DNA from: Leisingera sp. SS27
GTDB taxonomy: Bacteria > Pseudomonadota > Alphaproteobacteria > Rhodobacterales > Rhodobacteraceae
Direction: 5' to 3'
Length of the DNA stretch: 64,000 nt
NCBI RefSeq assembly: GCF_028368855.1
Contig: NZ_JAQNCY010000011.1
Coordinates: forward strand, 62,001-126,000
The position numbers were made by a program, and so were the translations under genes. Every line of letters starts with the position of its first letter. Within the stretch, counting starts at the first letter, position 1. Below the pieces are notes generated by a model, which was not told the origin of the DNA, did no database searches, and saw nothing but the letters and a program-made list of their open reading frames with translations. This document shows, in pieces, positions 53,102-62,036 of this stretch.

Positions 53102-53588
53102 TTAGCCAAGGGAGGAGGGCTCATGTCAACGATTATTCCTATCAGGAAAAAGATTTCTCTTAAAAGGCGGTTTTTGAACGTGTTTGCGGCATGAATTGGC
53201 CTGAAACGGTCTTCTTGGTCTTCGGCTTGGAGGTGCGATGGGCCTCAGGCAGCCCGTCGGGAGTGAGAATCGTTGCGCAGATGTGCCGGAGATTCGCGAC
53301 TTTCCGTCGCAAATTGGCACTGCTCCCGTGGGTCGGGTGGCTCTTCCTTCCCCGCTCTCCTGCCTGAAACTGTTGCGCTGCGGCAGGTGTTTAGCCCTTC
53401 AAAGTCCGAGGCTTAGAGGTCGCATCGGGAGTGGCAGGCGCCGTTTTCGGGCTGCTGCAATTTCCCTAAAGGTAACAATTTTTCACATGATTATTGACAG
53501 CTCACCCCCCTGAGACCCAATAATATAGGAAAATAATTTTCCCAAGAGGCAAAAATGCCCGGGATTATGCCAACAGGAGGGCAAAACA
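53102..53588. other. Intergenic region upstream of amt, no gene found
   Basis: About 490 bp. It has GCGAC-TTTCC-GTCGC (53296-53310), AACAATTTTTCACATG (53474-53489), TTGACA at 53494-53499 and the palindrome at 53528-53542. It must hold the amt promoter; no small gene or RNA family is recognised. Confidence 0.45.
53528..53542. promoter_or_regulatory. Palindrome GGAAAATAATTTTCC upstream of amt
   Basis: A perfect 15-bp dyad around one A, about 47 bp upstream of the amt start. It shares the core AAAATAATTTT with the XRE-cupin upstream site and resembles the mgsA upstream site. Confidence 0.55.
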
Positions 53589-54962
53589 TTGGATGGAAAT
53601 CTGAATGCGTTAACGACGGTGTTCACCGAGTTCTATTACTGGGTGACCGTTGTCTTCATGTTCCTCATTCACGTGGGGTTCTGCATGTATGAGGTCGGCG
53701 CCAGCCGTCACCGCAACCACATGCATACACTGATGAAGAACATCATGATCATTCCGCTAGTCACGGTGACCTTCTTCTTCTTCGGCTGGTGGATCTACTG
53801 GTCGTTCCCGAACTTCCCGTTCTTTGGCGGGCTGAATCATGATGCGGGCGCTGCGAACCTGCCGTGGTCGGAAAATATGGGCACCAACCTGTCGGACCGG
53901 ATCACAGGTGTGTTCTGGGCGGCGTTCCTGCTGTTTTCCTGGACCGCGGCCTCGATCGTGTCCGGTGCGGTCATTGAACGGATCCGCTCCTCCGCGCTGT
54001 GGGTGCATGCGGTCATGATCGGCTCGGTGTTCTGGATCATCGACGCGGCCTGGGGCTGGCATGCCGAGGGCTGGATGGTCAAATACCTTGGCTATCACGA
54101 TGCCTATGCATCCGGCGTCATCCACGCGATTGCCGGCGGTTATGCGCTGGGCGTCATCATGGTGCTGGGCCCGCGCTTGGGTAAGTTCGCTGCTGACGGC
54201 ACGCCGCGGGATATCCCGCCGCATAATCCATGGATGCTGACCATCGGGATTTTCCTGATCTACTCCGGCTTCTGGGGGTTCTACGCAGCCTGCAACATCC
54301 CGGCGATTTCGCCCGAAGGAATCGGCGGTTTGCTGACCGGCGAAACATGGACGGCGACTAACATCTATCTGGCGCCGACCTCGCTGTCTGCGATCACCTT
54401 CAACTTCCTGATGTCGCTGTCCGGCGGTCTGATGGCAGCCTATGTGGTGTCCAAGGGCGATGCGTTCTGGACCTTCTCAGGCGGTCTGGCGGGGATCATC
54501 ACCGCCTCTGCTGGCAACGACCTGTACCACCCGATCCAGGCGATGCTGGTCGGCGCGGTTGGTGTCGTGATCGTCTACAAGCTGCACTACTGGGTCGAGC
54601 GGACCTTCAAGATCGACGATGCGGTCGGTGCGGTTGCTGTGCACGGTTATTCCGGCATCGTGGGCCTGATCATCGCAGGCTTCCTGCTGTGGGGCGCGCC
54701 GAGTTCGCCTTATGAGGGCTATGCCACCGTCAACCCGGTTGGCCAGACCATTGGCGCTGTGATCATGTTCTTCGTGCTCGGTTTCCTGCCGGCCTTTGTG
54801 ATCTCCAAGATGCAGGCCGCGGCCGGCGTGCTGCGGATCCCGCTGGAGGTCGAGCTGCAAGGTCTCGATTACGCCGAACACCATGCCTACGAAGACGCCA
54901 AGGCCGAAATCATCGCTGCCGACAAGGCTGCGCTGAATGGCGGCACTGTGCCAGCTGAATAA
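53589..54962 (+). CDS. Divergent Amt-family ammonium/methylammonium transporter
   Basis: A protein of 457 residues from TTG 53589, supported by an AACAGGAGG ribosome site seven bases ahead; the first in-frame Met lies 23 codons in. It has about 11 helices. The conserved Asp and twin-His pore residues are present: HDAYASGVIHAIAG (Asp eight residues before His) and AVAVHGYSGIVGLI. The rest is divergent from AmtB (MLKN-type motif is HMHTLMKNIMIIPLV). It lies between dmm and mgs operons, so import of methylamine or recapture of ammonium is likely. No glnK gene is adjacent. Confidence 0.85.
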   Translation: MDGNLNALTTVFTEFYYWVTVVFMFLIHVGFCMYEVGASRHRNHMHTLMKNIMIIPLVTVTFFFFGWWIYWSFPNFPFFGGLNHDAGAANLPWSENMGTNLSDRITGVFWAAFLLFSWTAASIVSGAVIERIRSSALWVHAVMIGSVFWIIDAAWGWHAEGWMVKYLGYHDAYASGVIHAIAGGYALGVIMVLGPRLGKFAADGTPRDIPPHNPWMLTIGIFLIYSGFWGFYAACNIPAISPEGIGGLLTGETWTATNIYLAPTSLSAITFNFLMSLSGGLMAAYVVSKGDAFWTFSGGLAGIITASAGNDLYHPIQAMLVGAVGVVIVYKLHYWVERTFKIDDAVGAVAVHGYSGIVGLIIAGFLLWGAPSSPYEGYATVNPVGQTIGAVIMFFVLGFLPAFVISKMQAAAGVLRIPLEVELQGLDYAEHHAYEDAKAEIIAADKAALNGGTVPAE

Positions 54963-54973
54963 GGAGAATTGAA

Positions 54974-55189
54974 ATGTCGACGATTGGATATGACAGCTGG
55001 GCCGTGGACCTGGCAGAGGTAGGGGCGGTCTACCCGTTCCAGGGATCCGAAGGCTTGATGGTGGTCCTGGGGGTGGCCTTCTGGATCGGCTGGCACAGGA
55101 TTCAGTTTGTCCGGGAGGGCGCCCATCTCGATAAGGCTAAAGAGATGGGTGACAAGGAGAAAATAAGCGCTCTGCTGGAAAAATACTGA
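54974..55189 (+). CDS. Small single-pass membrane protein following amt
   Basis: A protein of 71 residues, 11 bases after the amt stop: MSTIGYDSWAVDLAEVGAVY, then one hydrophobic helix (LMVVLGVAFWIGWHRIQFV) and a charged tail (REGAHLDKAKEMGDKEKISALLEKY). AAGGAGAATTGAA gives a good ribosome site. Not recognised. The tight coupling and single transmembrane helix suggest an Amt partner or a small regulator. A strong terminator follows. Confidence 0.75.
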   Translation: MSTIGYDSWAVDLAEVGAVYPFQGSEGLMVVLGVAFWIGWHRIQFVREGAHLDKAKEMGDKEKISALLEKY

Positions 55190-55204
55190 TGTAGAGACCT
55201 GCAG

Positions 55205-55234
55205 GGGCGCGCCAGACCGGCGCGCCCTTTGTTT
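55205..55234 (+). terminator. Intrinsic terminator after amt and the small gene
   Basis: GGGCGCGCC, loop AGACC, GGCGCGCCC (55205-55227) then TTTGTTT. It lies 15 bases after the stop. Confidence 0.85.
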
Positions 55235-55242
55235 CCTTAAGG

Positions 55243-55257
55243 GGAAAATAAGTTTCA
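55243..55257. promoter_or_regulatory. Palindrome-like GGAAAATAAGTTTCA upstream of mgsA
   Basis: It matches the amt site GGAAAATAATTTTCC at 13 of 15 positions and lies 66 bp upstream of the mgsA start. It fits the candidate XRE-cupin site family. Confidence 0.45.
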
Positions 55258-55323
55258 TTAGAGTTGAACGGGTGAGCGCAAACTGCTAGCGTTGATTCGA
55301 GATGAAAAGCAGGAGGCACACCC

Positions 55324-56220
55324 ATGTGCGGGATTGTCGGTCTTTTTCTGAAAGACAAAACACTAGAGCCAAAACTGGGCGATATGCTCACCGATATGCT
55401 CATCACCATGACGGACCGCGGTCCTGACAGTGCGGGCATTGCAATCTACGGATCCGAGGCGGAAGGGCGGACCAAGCTCACCGTTCAGTCGGATGCGCCG
55501 GACGCGGCCTTTGACGGGCTGGACGGGGCGCTGGCCGAGGCGCTGAGCACCGATGTGTCGATCCGGGTGATCGATACCCATGCGGTGCTTGATGTGCCTG
55601 CGGGCAAGAGCGAAGAGGCCCGCGCTGCGCTGGCGGAGCTGCGCCCCGGCATGCGCGTCATGAGCGCGGGTGATACCATTGAGATCTACAAGGAAGTGGG
55701 CCTGCCCGAGAAGGTTGCCGAGCGCTTCGACGTGCGCGGCATGAGCGGCACCCATGGCATCGGCCATACCCGCATGGCTACCGAATCCGCCGTGACCACC
55801 GAGGGCGCGCATCCGTTCTCCACCGGGTCGGACCAGTGCCTGGTGCACAACGGTTCGCTGTCGAACCACAACTCGCTGCGCCGCAAGCTGCAGCGCGACG
55901 GTGTGCGGATCGAAAGCCAGAACGACACAGAGGTGGGCGCGGCCTATCTGACCTGGAAGATGCAGCACGGCGCCACTCTGGGTGAAGCGCTGGAGGGCAC
56001 GCTGGAGGATCTGGACGGGTTCTTCAACTTCGTCGTCGGCACCAAGGACGGCTTTGGCGTGGTCCGCGATCCGATCGCGTGCAAGCCGGCTGTGATGGCG
56101 GAGACAGACCAGTATGTGGCTTTCGGCAGCGAATACCGCGCGCTGGTGAACCTGCCGGGCATCGAAGACGCCCGCGTCTGGGAGCCCGAACCCGCAACCG
56201 TTTACTTCTGGAACCACTAA
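55324..56220 (+). CDS. mgsA: N-methylglutamate synthase subunit A (glutamine amidotransferase domain)
   Basis: A protein of 298 residues starting MCGIVGLFLKD: the Cys at position 2 is the class II (GltB/PurF-type) amidotransferase nucleophile. Further parts are GIGHTRMATESAVTTEGAHPF and LVHNGSLSNHNSLRRKLQRDGVRIESQNDTE. In N-methylglutamate synthase it takes the methylamide (methylamine) group from gamma-glutamylmethylamide. GGAGG lies before the start. Confidence 0.92.
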   Translation: MCGIVGLFLKDKTLEPKLGDMLTDMLITMTDRGPDSAGIAIYGSEAEGRTKLTVQSDAPDAAFDGLDGALAEALSTDVSIRVIDTHAVLDVPAGKSEEARAALAELRPGMRVMSAGDTIEIYKEVGLPEKVAERFDVRGMSGTHGIGHTRMATESAVTTEGAHPFSTGSDQCLVHNGSLSNHNSLRRKLQRDGVRIESQNDTEVGAAYLTWKMQHGATLGEALEGTLEDLDGFFNFVVGTKDGFGVVRDPIACKPAVMAETDQYVAFGSEYRALVNLPGIEDARVWEPEPATVYFWNH

Positions 56221-56221
56221 G

Positions 56222-56905
56222 ATGCAGACATATGATCTTGAAGCAAATGGCCTGCGCGGTCTGAACTCCGCCCTGCAGGAACTGAACGGCAGTTCCAACA
56301 AGACTGCCTGGGAAATCGTCAACCCGAAGGGCAGCCATGCGATTGCCGTTGGTCTGAACTCACCCGTTGAGGTGACCGTCAAGGGCTCCACCGGGTACTA
56401 CTGCGCCGGCATGAACCAGCAGGCGACGGTCCGCGTCGAGGGCTCGGTTGGTCCCGGTGTGGCGGAAAACATGATGTCGGGCACCGTGATCGTCGAGGGC
56501 GACGCCAGCCAGTATGCCGGGGCCACCGGCCATGGCGGCCTTCTGGTGATCAAGGGCAATGCCTCGTCGCGCTGCGGTATCTCGATGAAAGGCATCGACA
56601 TCGTCGTGCACGGCAACATCGGCCATATGTGCGCCTTCATGGGGCAGGCCGGCAACCTGGTGGTGCTGGGCGATGCCGGCGATGCGCTGGGCGACAGCTG
56701 CTACGAGGCGCGTTTCTTTGTGCGCGGCTCGGTCAAGAGCCTGGGTGCGGACTGCATCGAGAAGGAAATGCGCCCCGAGCACATCGAGATCCTGAAGGAT
56801 CTGCTGGCCCGCGCTGGCGCCGATGCGAAGCCGGAAGAGTTCAAGCGCTATGGCTCTGCCCGCCAGCTCTACAACTTCGACGTCGACAACGCGCAAGCGT
56901 ACTAA
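56222..56905 (+). CDS. mgsB: N-methylglutamate synthase subunit B (GXGXG domain)
   Basis: A protein of 227 residues of the GXGXG/glutamate synthase C-terminal beta-helix family: AIAVGLNSPVEVTVKGSTGYYCAGMNQQATVRVEG, GTVIVEGDASQYAGATGHGGLLVIKGNASSRCGISMKGIDIVVHGNIG (in parts). It is the structural subunit that links the amidotransferase and synthase subunits. It starts directly after the mgsA stop, and its own stop precedes mgsC. Confidence 0.92.
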   Translation: MQTYDLEANGLRGLNSALQELNGSSNKTAWEIVNPKGSHAIAVGLNSPVEVTVKGSTGYYCAGMNQQATVRVEGSVGPGVAENMMSGTVIVEGDASQYAGATGHGGLLVIKGNASSRCGISMKGIDIVVHGNIGHMCAFMGQAGNLVVLGDAGDALGDSCYEARFFVRGSVKSLGADCIEKEMRPEHIEILKDLLARAGADAKPEEFKRYGSARQLYNFDVDNAQAY

Positions 56906-56924
56906 GGACAGGGATCAAAAAGAC

Positions 56925-58256
56925 ATGGATAGCAATAACATCCCCCGTACAGTCCCGATCCAGTCGGCGACATTTTCCAACCCCATCAACGCGGAAATCC
57001 GCCGTGCGGCGGCCACCGGGATCTATGACATCCGAGGCGGCGGCGCCAAACGGAAGGTGCCGCATTTCGACGACCTGCTGTTCCTGGGCGCCTCGATCTC
57101 GCGCTACCCGCTGGAAGGCTACCGGGAGAAATGCGAGACCAAGGTGACACTGGGCACCCGCTTCGCCAAGAAGCCGATTGAGCTGGATATCCCGATCACC
57201 ATTGCCGGCATGAGCTTTGGCGCGCTGTCCGGCCCTGCCAAGGAGGCCCTGGGCCGCGGCGCATCCGCTGCAGGCACCTCGACCACCACCGGCGACGGCG
57301 GCATGACCCCGGAAGAGCGCGGCCATTCCACCAAGCTGGTCTACCAGTATCTGCCGTCCCGCTATGGCATGAACCCCGATGACCTGCGCAAGGCGGACGC
57401 GATTGAGGTCGTGGTCGGCCAGGGCGCCAAGCCCGGCGGCGGCGGCATGCTGCTGGGCCAGAAGATCTCTGACCGCGTTGCGGAAATGCGCACCCTGCCG
57501 AAAGGCATCGACCAGCGCTCCGCCTGCCGCCACCCGGACTGGACCGGACCCGATGATCTGGAAATCAAGATCCTGGAGCTGCGCGAGATCACCGATTGGC
57601 AGGTGCCGATCTACATCAAGGTCGGCGGCACACGCCCCTACTATGACACCGCGCTGGCGGTGAAGGCCGGTGCGGACGTTGTGGTGCTGGACGGCATGCA
57701 GGGCGGCACCGCTGCCACCCAGGATGTGTTTATCGAACACGTCGGCCTGCCGACCCTGGCCTGTATCCGCCCCGCCGTGCAGGCGCTGCAGGATCTGGGC
57801 GTGCACCGCGAGGTGCAGCTGGTTGTCTCCGGAGGCATCCGCACCGGGGCTGATGTGGCCAAGGCGATGGCGCTGGGCGCCGACGCCGTTGCCATCGGCA
57901 CCGCGGCATTGGTTGCGCTGGGCGACAACGACCCGAAATGGGAAAGCGAATACCAGAAGCTGGGCACCACCACCGGCGCCTATGACGACTGGCATGAGGG
58001 CAAGGACCCGGCCGGCATCACCACCCAGGATGCTGAGCTGATGAAGCGCCTGGATCCGGTCGATGCGGGCCGCCGCCTGCGCAATTATCTCAAGGTGATG
58101 ACGCTGGAGGCCCAGACCATCGCCCGCGCCTGCGGCCACAACCACCTGCACAACCTCGAGCCCGAGGATCTTTGCGCCCTGACCATGGAGGCCGCCGCCA
58201 TGGCGCGGGTGCCGCTGGCCGGCACCGACTGGTACCCGGGCAAAGCAGGGTTCTGA
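56925..58256 (+). CDS. mgsC: N-methylglutamate synthase subunit C (FMN-binding synthase domain)
   Basis: A protein of 443 residues from ATG 56925. It matches the FMN-binding central domain of glutamate synthase: ITIAGMSFGALSGPAKEALGRGASAAGTSTTTGDGGMTPEER, VVVGQGAKPGGGGMLLGQKI and VSGGIRTGADVAKAMALGADAVAIGTAAL. It adds the methylamine-derived amino group to 2-oxoglutarate to form N-methylglutamate. Earlier in-frame starts inside mgsB are unlikely. Confidence 0.92.
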   Translation: MDSNNIPRTVPIQSATFSNPINAEIRRAAATGIYDIRGGGAKRKVPHFDDLLFLGASISRYPLEGYREKCETKVTLGTRFAKKPIELDIPITIAGMSFGALSGPAKEALGRGASAAGTSTTTGDGGMTPEERGHSTKLVYQYLPSRYGMNPDDLRKADAIEVVVGQGAKPGGGGMLLGQKISDRVAEMRTLPKGIDQRSACRHPDWTGPDDLEIKILELREITDWQVPIYIKVGGTRPYYDTALAVKAGADVVVLDGMQGGTAATQDVFIEHVGLPTLACIRPAVQALQDLGVHREVQLVVSGGIRTGADVAKAMALGADAVAIGTAALVALGDNDPKWESEYQKLGTTTGAYDDWHEGKDPAGITTQDAELMKRLDPVDAGRRLRNYLKVMTLEAQTIARACGHNHLHNLEPEDLCALTMEAAAMARVPLAGTDWYPGKAGF

Positions 58257-58332
58257 TGATTGGCGGGGCGCGGCTGGCAACGGTTCGCGCCCCATTTTCG
58301 AAATACGTTCAACAGGGAAAGGAAGTAAGACC

Positions 58333-59664
58333 ATGACAACAGATCTGGCTGCTTTCGCAAAAGAAAAAGGCGTCAAATACTTCATGATCTCCTTCACCGA
58401 CTTGTTCGGCGGGCAGCGCGCCAAACTGGTGCCGGCAGAGGCGATCGCGGACATGCAGGAAGACGGTGCCGGCTTTGCCGGGTTTGCCACCTGGCTTGAC
58501 CTGACGCCTGCACATCCGGACATGCTGGCGGTCCCGGATCCGTCTTCGGTGATCCAGCTGCCATGGAAACCGGAGGTCGCCTGGGTGGCGGCGGATTGCG
58601 TTATGGAGGGCGAAGACGTGGCCCAGGCGCCGCGCAACGTGCTGCGCCGCCTGATCAAGGAGGCCGCGGACGAAGGCTTGCATGTGAAGACCGGCATCGA
58701 GGCCGAGTTCTTCCTGCTGTCGCCGGACGGGGAGCAGATCTCCGACCCCTTCGATACGGCGGAGAAGCCCTGCTATGACCAGCAGGCGGTGATGCGCCGC
58801 TATGACGTGGTGCGCGAAATCTGCGACTACATGCTGGAACTGGGCTGGGGCCCGTACCAGAACGACCACGAGGACGCCAACGGCCAGTTCGAGATGAACT
58901 GGGAGTTCGACGACGCGCTGTCGACCGCCGACAAGCACAGCTTCTTCAAGTTCATGACCAAGTCTGTGGCAGAGAAGCACGGCTACCGGGCAACTTTCAT
59001 GCCCAAGCCTGTTGAGGGCCTCACCGGCAACGGCTGCCACGCCCATATCTCGGTCTGGGACGCTCCGGGCAAGGATTCCCGCACCAACGTTTTTGCCGGG
59101 GAAAAGGGCACTGGTCAGATTGCCGAGCTCGGTCTGTCGGAGCAGGGCGGCTGGTTCCTGGGCGGCATCATGAAGCACGCCTCGGCGCTGGCGGCGATCA
59201 CCAACCCGACGGTGAACTCCTACAAGCGCATCAACGCGCCGCGCACCATGTCGGGCGCGACCTGGGCGCCGAACACCGTGACCTGGACCGGCAATAACCG
59301 CACCCACATGGTGCGCGTCCCCGGTCCCGGCCGGTTCGAGTTGCGCCTGCCGGACGGGGCGGTGAACCCCTACCTGCTGCAGGCGGTGATCATCGCCGCG
59401 GGCCTTTCGGGTATCCGCTCAAAGGCCGATCCCGGCCCGCGCCATGACATCGACATGTATGCCGAAGGCCACACCATCACCGATGCGCCGAAGCTGCCGC
59501 TCAACATGCTGGATGCTTTGCGCTTCTACGACAAGGATGACGGGCTGAAGGCGATGATGGGCGAGGAGTTCTCCGCCGCCTATCTGAAGATGAAGCAGCA
59601 GGAGTGGAATTCCTTCGTTAACCATTTCTCCCGCTGGGAGAAGGACAACACGCTGGATATCTAG
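58333..59664 (+). CDS. gmaS: Gamma-glutamylmethylamide synthetase
   Basis: A protein of 443 residues of the glutamine synthetase III-like group (type of GlnA with GmaS activity): FTDLFGGQRAKLVPAEAIAD, the ATP/metal residues of GIEAEFFLLSPDGEQ, NDHEDANGQFEMNWEFDDAL, and the ATP-binding NGCHAHISVWDA and RVPGPGRFELRLPDGAVNPYL motifs. It ligates methylamine to glutamate with ATP. It follows mgsABC with a 76-base gap and precedes a terminator. Confidence 0.93.
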   Translation: MTTDLAAFAKEKGVKYFMISFTDLFGGQRAKLVPAEAIADMQEDGAGFAGFATWLDLTPAHPDMLAVPDPSSVIQLPWKPEVAWVAADCVMEGEDVAQAPRNVLRRLIKEAADEGLHVKTGIEAEFFLLSPDGEQISDPFDTAEKPCYDQQAVMRRYDVVREICDYMLELGWGPYQNDHEDANGQFEMNWEFDDALSTADKHSFFKFMTKSVAEKHGYRATFMPKPVEGLTGNGCHAHISVWDAPGKDSRTNVFAGEKGTGQIAELGLSEQGGWFLGGIMKHASALAAITNPTVNSYKRINAPRTMSGATWAPNTVTWTGNNRTHMVRVPGPGRFELRLPDGAVNPYLLQAVIIAAGLSGIRSKADPGPRHDIDMYAEGHTITDAPKLPLNMLDALRFYDKDDGLKAMMGEEFSAAYLKMKQQEWNSFVNHFSRWEKDNTLDI

Positions 59665-59705
59665 GCACTGATTCCCCTGTTCGGCCTTCGGGTTGAACCT
59701 TGCGC

Positions 59706-59732
59706 GGCCCGGGTCATGCCCGGGCCCTTTTT
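59706..59732 (+). terminator. Intrinsic terminator of the mgs-gmaS operon
   Basis: GGCCCGGG, loop TCATG, CCCGGGCC followed by CTTTTT, 41 bases after the gmaS stop. Confidence 0.85.
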
Positions 59733-59855
59733 GTTTGCGGCGGCCTCTGCCGCATATGCGCCGTTTTCACCCTGGGTGAAAAACCGCCTGTTTCCTATCG
59801 GCGGCGAAAAAGGGGAAAACGCCAGCTTTTGCACGGAAAACCGGGCAGGAGGGTG

Positions 59856-59886
59856 TTGACGGTAAGGAAAAAAAATTGAGTAATAG
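59856..59886 (+). promoter_or_regulatory. Candidate promoter of fhs
   Basis: TTGACG (59856-59861) resembles a -35 element. A TAATAG (59881-59886) or AGTAAT (59879-59884) box lies 17-19 bases downstream, in an unusually A/T-rich stretch after the upstream terminator. Confidence 0.35.
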
Positions 59887-59953
59887 GAATATATCTTGCC
59901 TCGCACTAAACTTGTGCTGCGGGGAGTGAACCGGAACGGATGGCAGCAGGGAG

Positions 59954-61636
59954 ATGGCCATGAGCTACAAGAGTGACATCGAGATTGCGCGTGAGGCGCA
60001 GAAGAAGCCGATCCAGGAGATTGGCGCGAAGATCGGGATTTCCAGCGATGACCTGCTGCCCTACGGCCATGACAAGGCGAAGGTGAGCCAGGGGTTCATC
60101 AATTCTGTGCAGTCGAAGGAAGACGGCAAGCTGATCCTGGTCACTGCGATCAACCCGACGCCCGCGGGCGAAGGCAAGACCACCACCACCGTGGGCCTGG
60201 GCGACGGGCTGAACCGGATCGGCAAGAACGCGATGATCTGTATCCGCGAGGCTTCGCTGGGCCCGAACTTCGGCATGAAGGGCGGCGCTGCAGGCGGCGG
60301 CTATGCCCAGGTTGTGCCGATGGAGGAGATGAACCTCCACTTCACCGGCGACTTCCACGCCATCACCTCGGCCCACTCGCTGCTGTCGGCGATGATCGAC
60401 AACCACATCTACTGGGGCAACGAGTGCGACATCGACACCCGCCGCGTCGCCTGGCGCCGTGTGGTCGACATGAACGACCGCGCGCTGCGCACCATCACCG
60501 CGTCCCTGGGCGGCGTGTCCAACGGCTTCCCGCGTGAAGCAGGCTTTGACATCACCGTGGCCTCGGAAGTGATGGCGATCCTGTGCCTGGCGAACGACCT
60601 GAAGGATCTGGAAAAGCGCCTGGGCGACATCATCGTGGCCTACCGCCGCGACAAGACCCCGGTCTACTGCCGCGACATCAAGGCCGAAGGCGCAATGACC
60701 GTTCTCTTGAAGGACGCGATGCAGCCGAACCTGGTGCAGACCCTGGAAAACAACCCGGCCTTCGTGCACGGCGGCCCCTTCGCCAACATCGCACACGGCT
60801 GCAACTCCGTGATTGCCACCAAGACCGCGCTGAAAGTTGCCGACTATGTGGTGACCGAGGCAGGCTTCGGCGCTGACCTCGGCGCCGAGAAGTTCATGAA
60901 CATCAAGTGCCGCAAGGCAGGCATCGCACCGTCCGCGGTTGTGCTGGTTGCCACCGTGCGCGCGATGAAGATGAACGGCGGCGTTGCCAAGGCGGACCTG
61001 GGTGCTGAGAACGTCGACGCGGTGAACTCCGGCTGTGCCAACCTCGGCCGCCACATCGAGAACGTCAAATCCTTCGGCGTGCCGGTTGTGGTTGCGATCA
61101 ACCACTTCGTCACCGACACCGACGCCGAAGTGGACGCGGTCAAGGCCTACTGCGCCACCCACGGCGTTGAAGCCGTGCTGTCGCGCCACTGGGAGCTGGG
61201 CTCCGAGGGCTCCGCGCCGCTGGCCGAGAAGGTTGTCGAGATCGTCGACGCCGGTTCCGCCAACTTCTCGCCGATCTACCCGGACGACATGCCGCTGTTC
61301 GAGAAGATCGAGACCATCGCCAAGCGCATCTACCGCGCCGACGAGGTGCTGGCGGACAACAAGATCCGCAACCAGCTGAAGGAATGGGAAGACGCGGGCT
61401 ACGGCAACCTGCCGGTCTGCATGGCGAAGACCCAGTACTCCTTCTCGACCGACCCGTCCCTGCGCGGTGCGCCGGTGGGCCACTCGGTGCCGGTGCGCGA
61501 AGTGCGCCTCAGCGCCGGTGCGGGCTTCATCGTTGCGGTCTGCGGCGAGATCATGACCATGCCGGGCCTGCCGCGCAAACCGGCGGCGGAAACCATCCGC
61601 CTGAACGAGGACGGCCAGATCGAAGGCTTGTTCTAA
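59954..61636 (+). CDS. fhs: Formate-tetrahydrofolate ligase
   Basis: A protein of 560 residues. The P-loop [22 protein letters not shown], and [21 protein letters not shown] with other Fhs signatures ([29 protein letters not shown] in parts), identify it. It interconverts formate and 10-formyl-tetrahydrofolate with ATP. In methylamine users it runs toward formate and ATP, following Fol[13 protein letters not shown] starts at 59954; a start two codons later is possible. Confidence 0.95.
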   Translation: MAMSYKSDIEIAREAQKKPIQEIGAKIGISSDDLLPYGHDKAKVSQGFINSVQSKEDGKLILVTAINPTPAGEGKTTTTVGLGDGLNRIGKNAMICIREASLGPNFGMKGGAAGGGYAQVVPMEEMNLHFTGDFHAITSAHSLLSAMIDNHIYWGNECDIDTRRVAWRRVVDMNDRALRTITASLGGVSNGFPREAGFDITVASEVMAILCLANDLKDLEKRLGDIIVAYRRDKTPVYCRDIKAEGAMTVLLKDAMQPNLVQTLENNPAFVHGGPFANIAHGCNSVIATKTALKVADYVVTEAGFGADLGAEKFMNIKCRKAGIAPSAVVLVATVRAMKMNGGVAKADLGAENVDAVNSGCANLGRHIENVKSFGVPVVVAINHFVTDTDAEVDAVKAYCATHGVEAVLSRHWELGSEGSAPLAEKVVEIVDAGSANFSPIYPDDMPLFEKIETIAKRIYRADEVLADNKIRNQLKEWEDAGYGNLPVCMAKTQYSFSTDPSLRGAPVGHSVPVREVRLSAGAGFIVAVCGEIMTMPGLPRKPAAETIRLNEDGQIEGLF

Positions 61637-61654
61637 GACAAGATATGCGACATT

Positions 61655-61690
61655 CAGCGGCCCGGGACATCCCGGGCCGCTGGAGTTTTA
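61655..61690 (+). terminator. Long hairpin between fhs and the chorismate mutase-like gene
   Basis: CAGCGGCCCGGG, loop ACAT, CCCGGGCCGCTG, then GAGTTTTA. The stem has 12 pairs but the T tract is short, so partial termination is likely. Confidence 0.65.
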
Positions 61691-61694
61691 AGAC

Positions 61695-62000
61695 ATGAGC
61701 ACAGAGACACCGCCGCAGGACTGCCAGTCGATGGCAGAGGTGCGGGCCCAGATTGACAGGCTGGACATTGAGCTGGTGCAACTTCTGGCCGCCCGGGCGG
61801 GCTATATCGACCGGGCGATCCAGCTGAAGCAACAGAACGGCTGGCCGGCGCGGATCCCGGAACGGGTTGAGGAAGTGGTCATGAATGCCCGCGCCGCGGC
61901 GGAGGCTCAGGGGCTGGACCCCGATCTGATCGAGCATCTGTGGCGGCAGCTGGTGGACTGGTCGATTGCCCGCGAGGCGCGGGTGATCCGGGAAGAGTAA
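61695..62000 (+). CDS. Chorismate mutase / isochorismate-pyruvate lyase-like (AroQ-type, PchB-like)
   Basis: A protein of 101 residues. The segments DCQSMAEVRAQIDRLDIELVQLLAARAGYIDRAIQLK, IPERVEEVV and GLDPDLIEHLWRQLVDWSIAREARV follow the small PchB/AroQ-gamma fold, including the N-terminal P-x-DC motif of PchB. The enzyme could be a chorismate mutase or an isochorismate-pyruvate lyase. No partner of aromatic or salicylate synthesis is nearby. It lies between fhs and folD, which is odd for a C1 operon. Confidence 0.83.
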   Translation: MSTETPPQDCQSMAEVRAQIDRLDIELVQLLAARAGYIDRAIQLKQQNGWPARIPERVEEVVMNARAAAEAQGLDPDLIEHLWRQLVDWSIAREARVIREE

Positions 62001-62036
62001 GGCGGGCCGGATGCCTGCACAAAAAGGAAGAGAGCA

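Noticed and set aside
53311-53330. Possible sigma-54 promoter for amt (TTGGCAC)
   Set aside because: The -24 like GGCAC is there but no GC/TTGC element follows at the proper spacing.
53238-53513. 91-codon frame in the interval before amt
   Set aside because: No ribosome site, no recognisable motif, and the interval holds regulatory signals.
56841-58697. 618-codon open frame antisense to mgsC
   Set aside because: Shadow of mgsC and the gmaS start; not supported by motifs.
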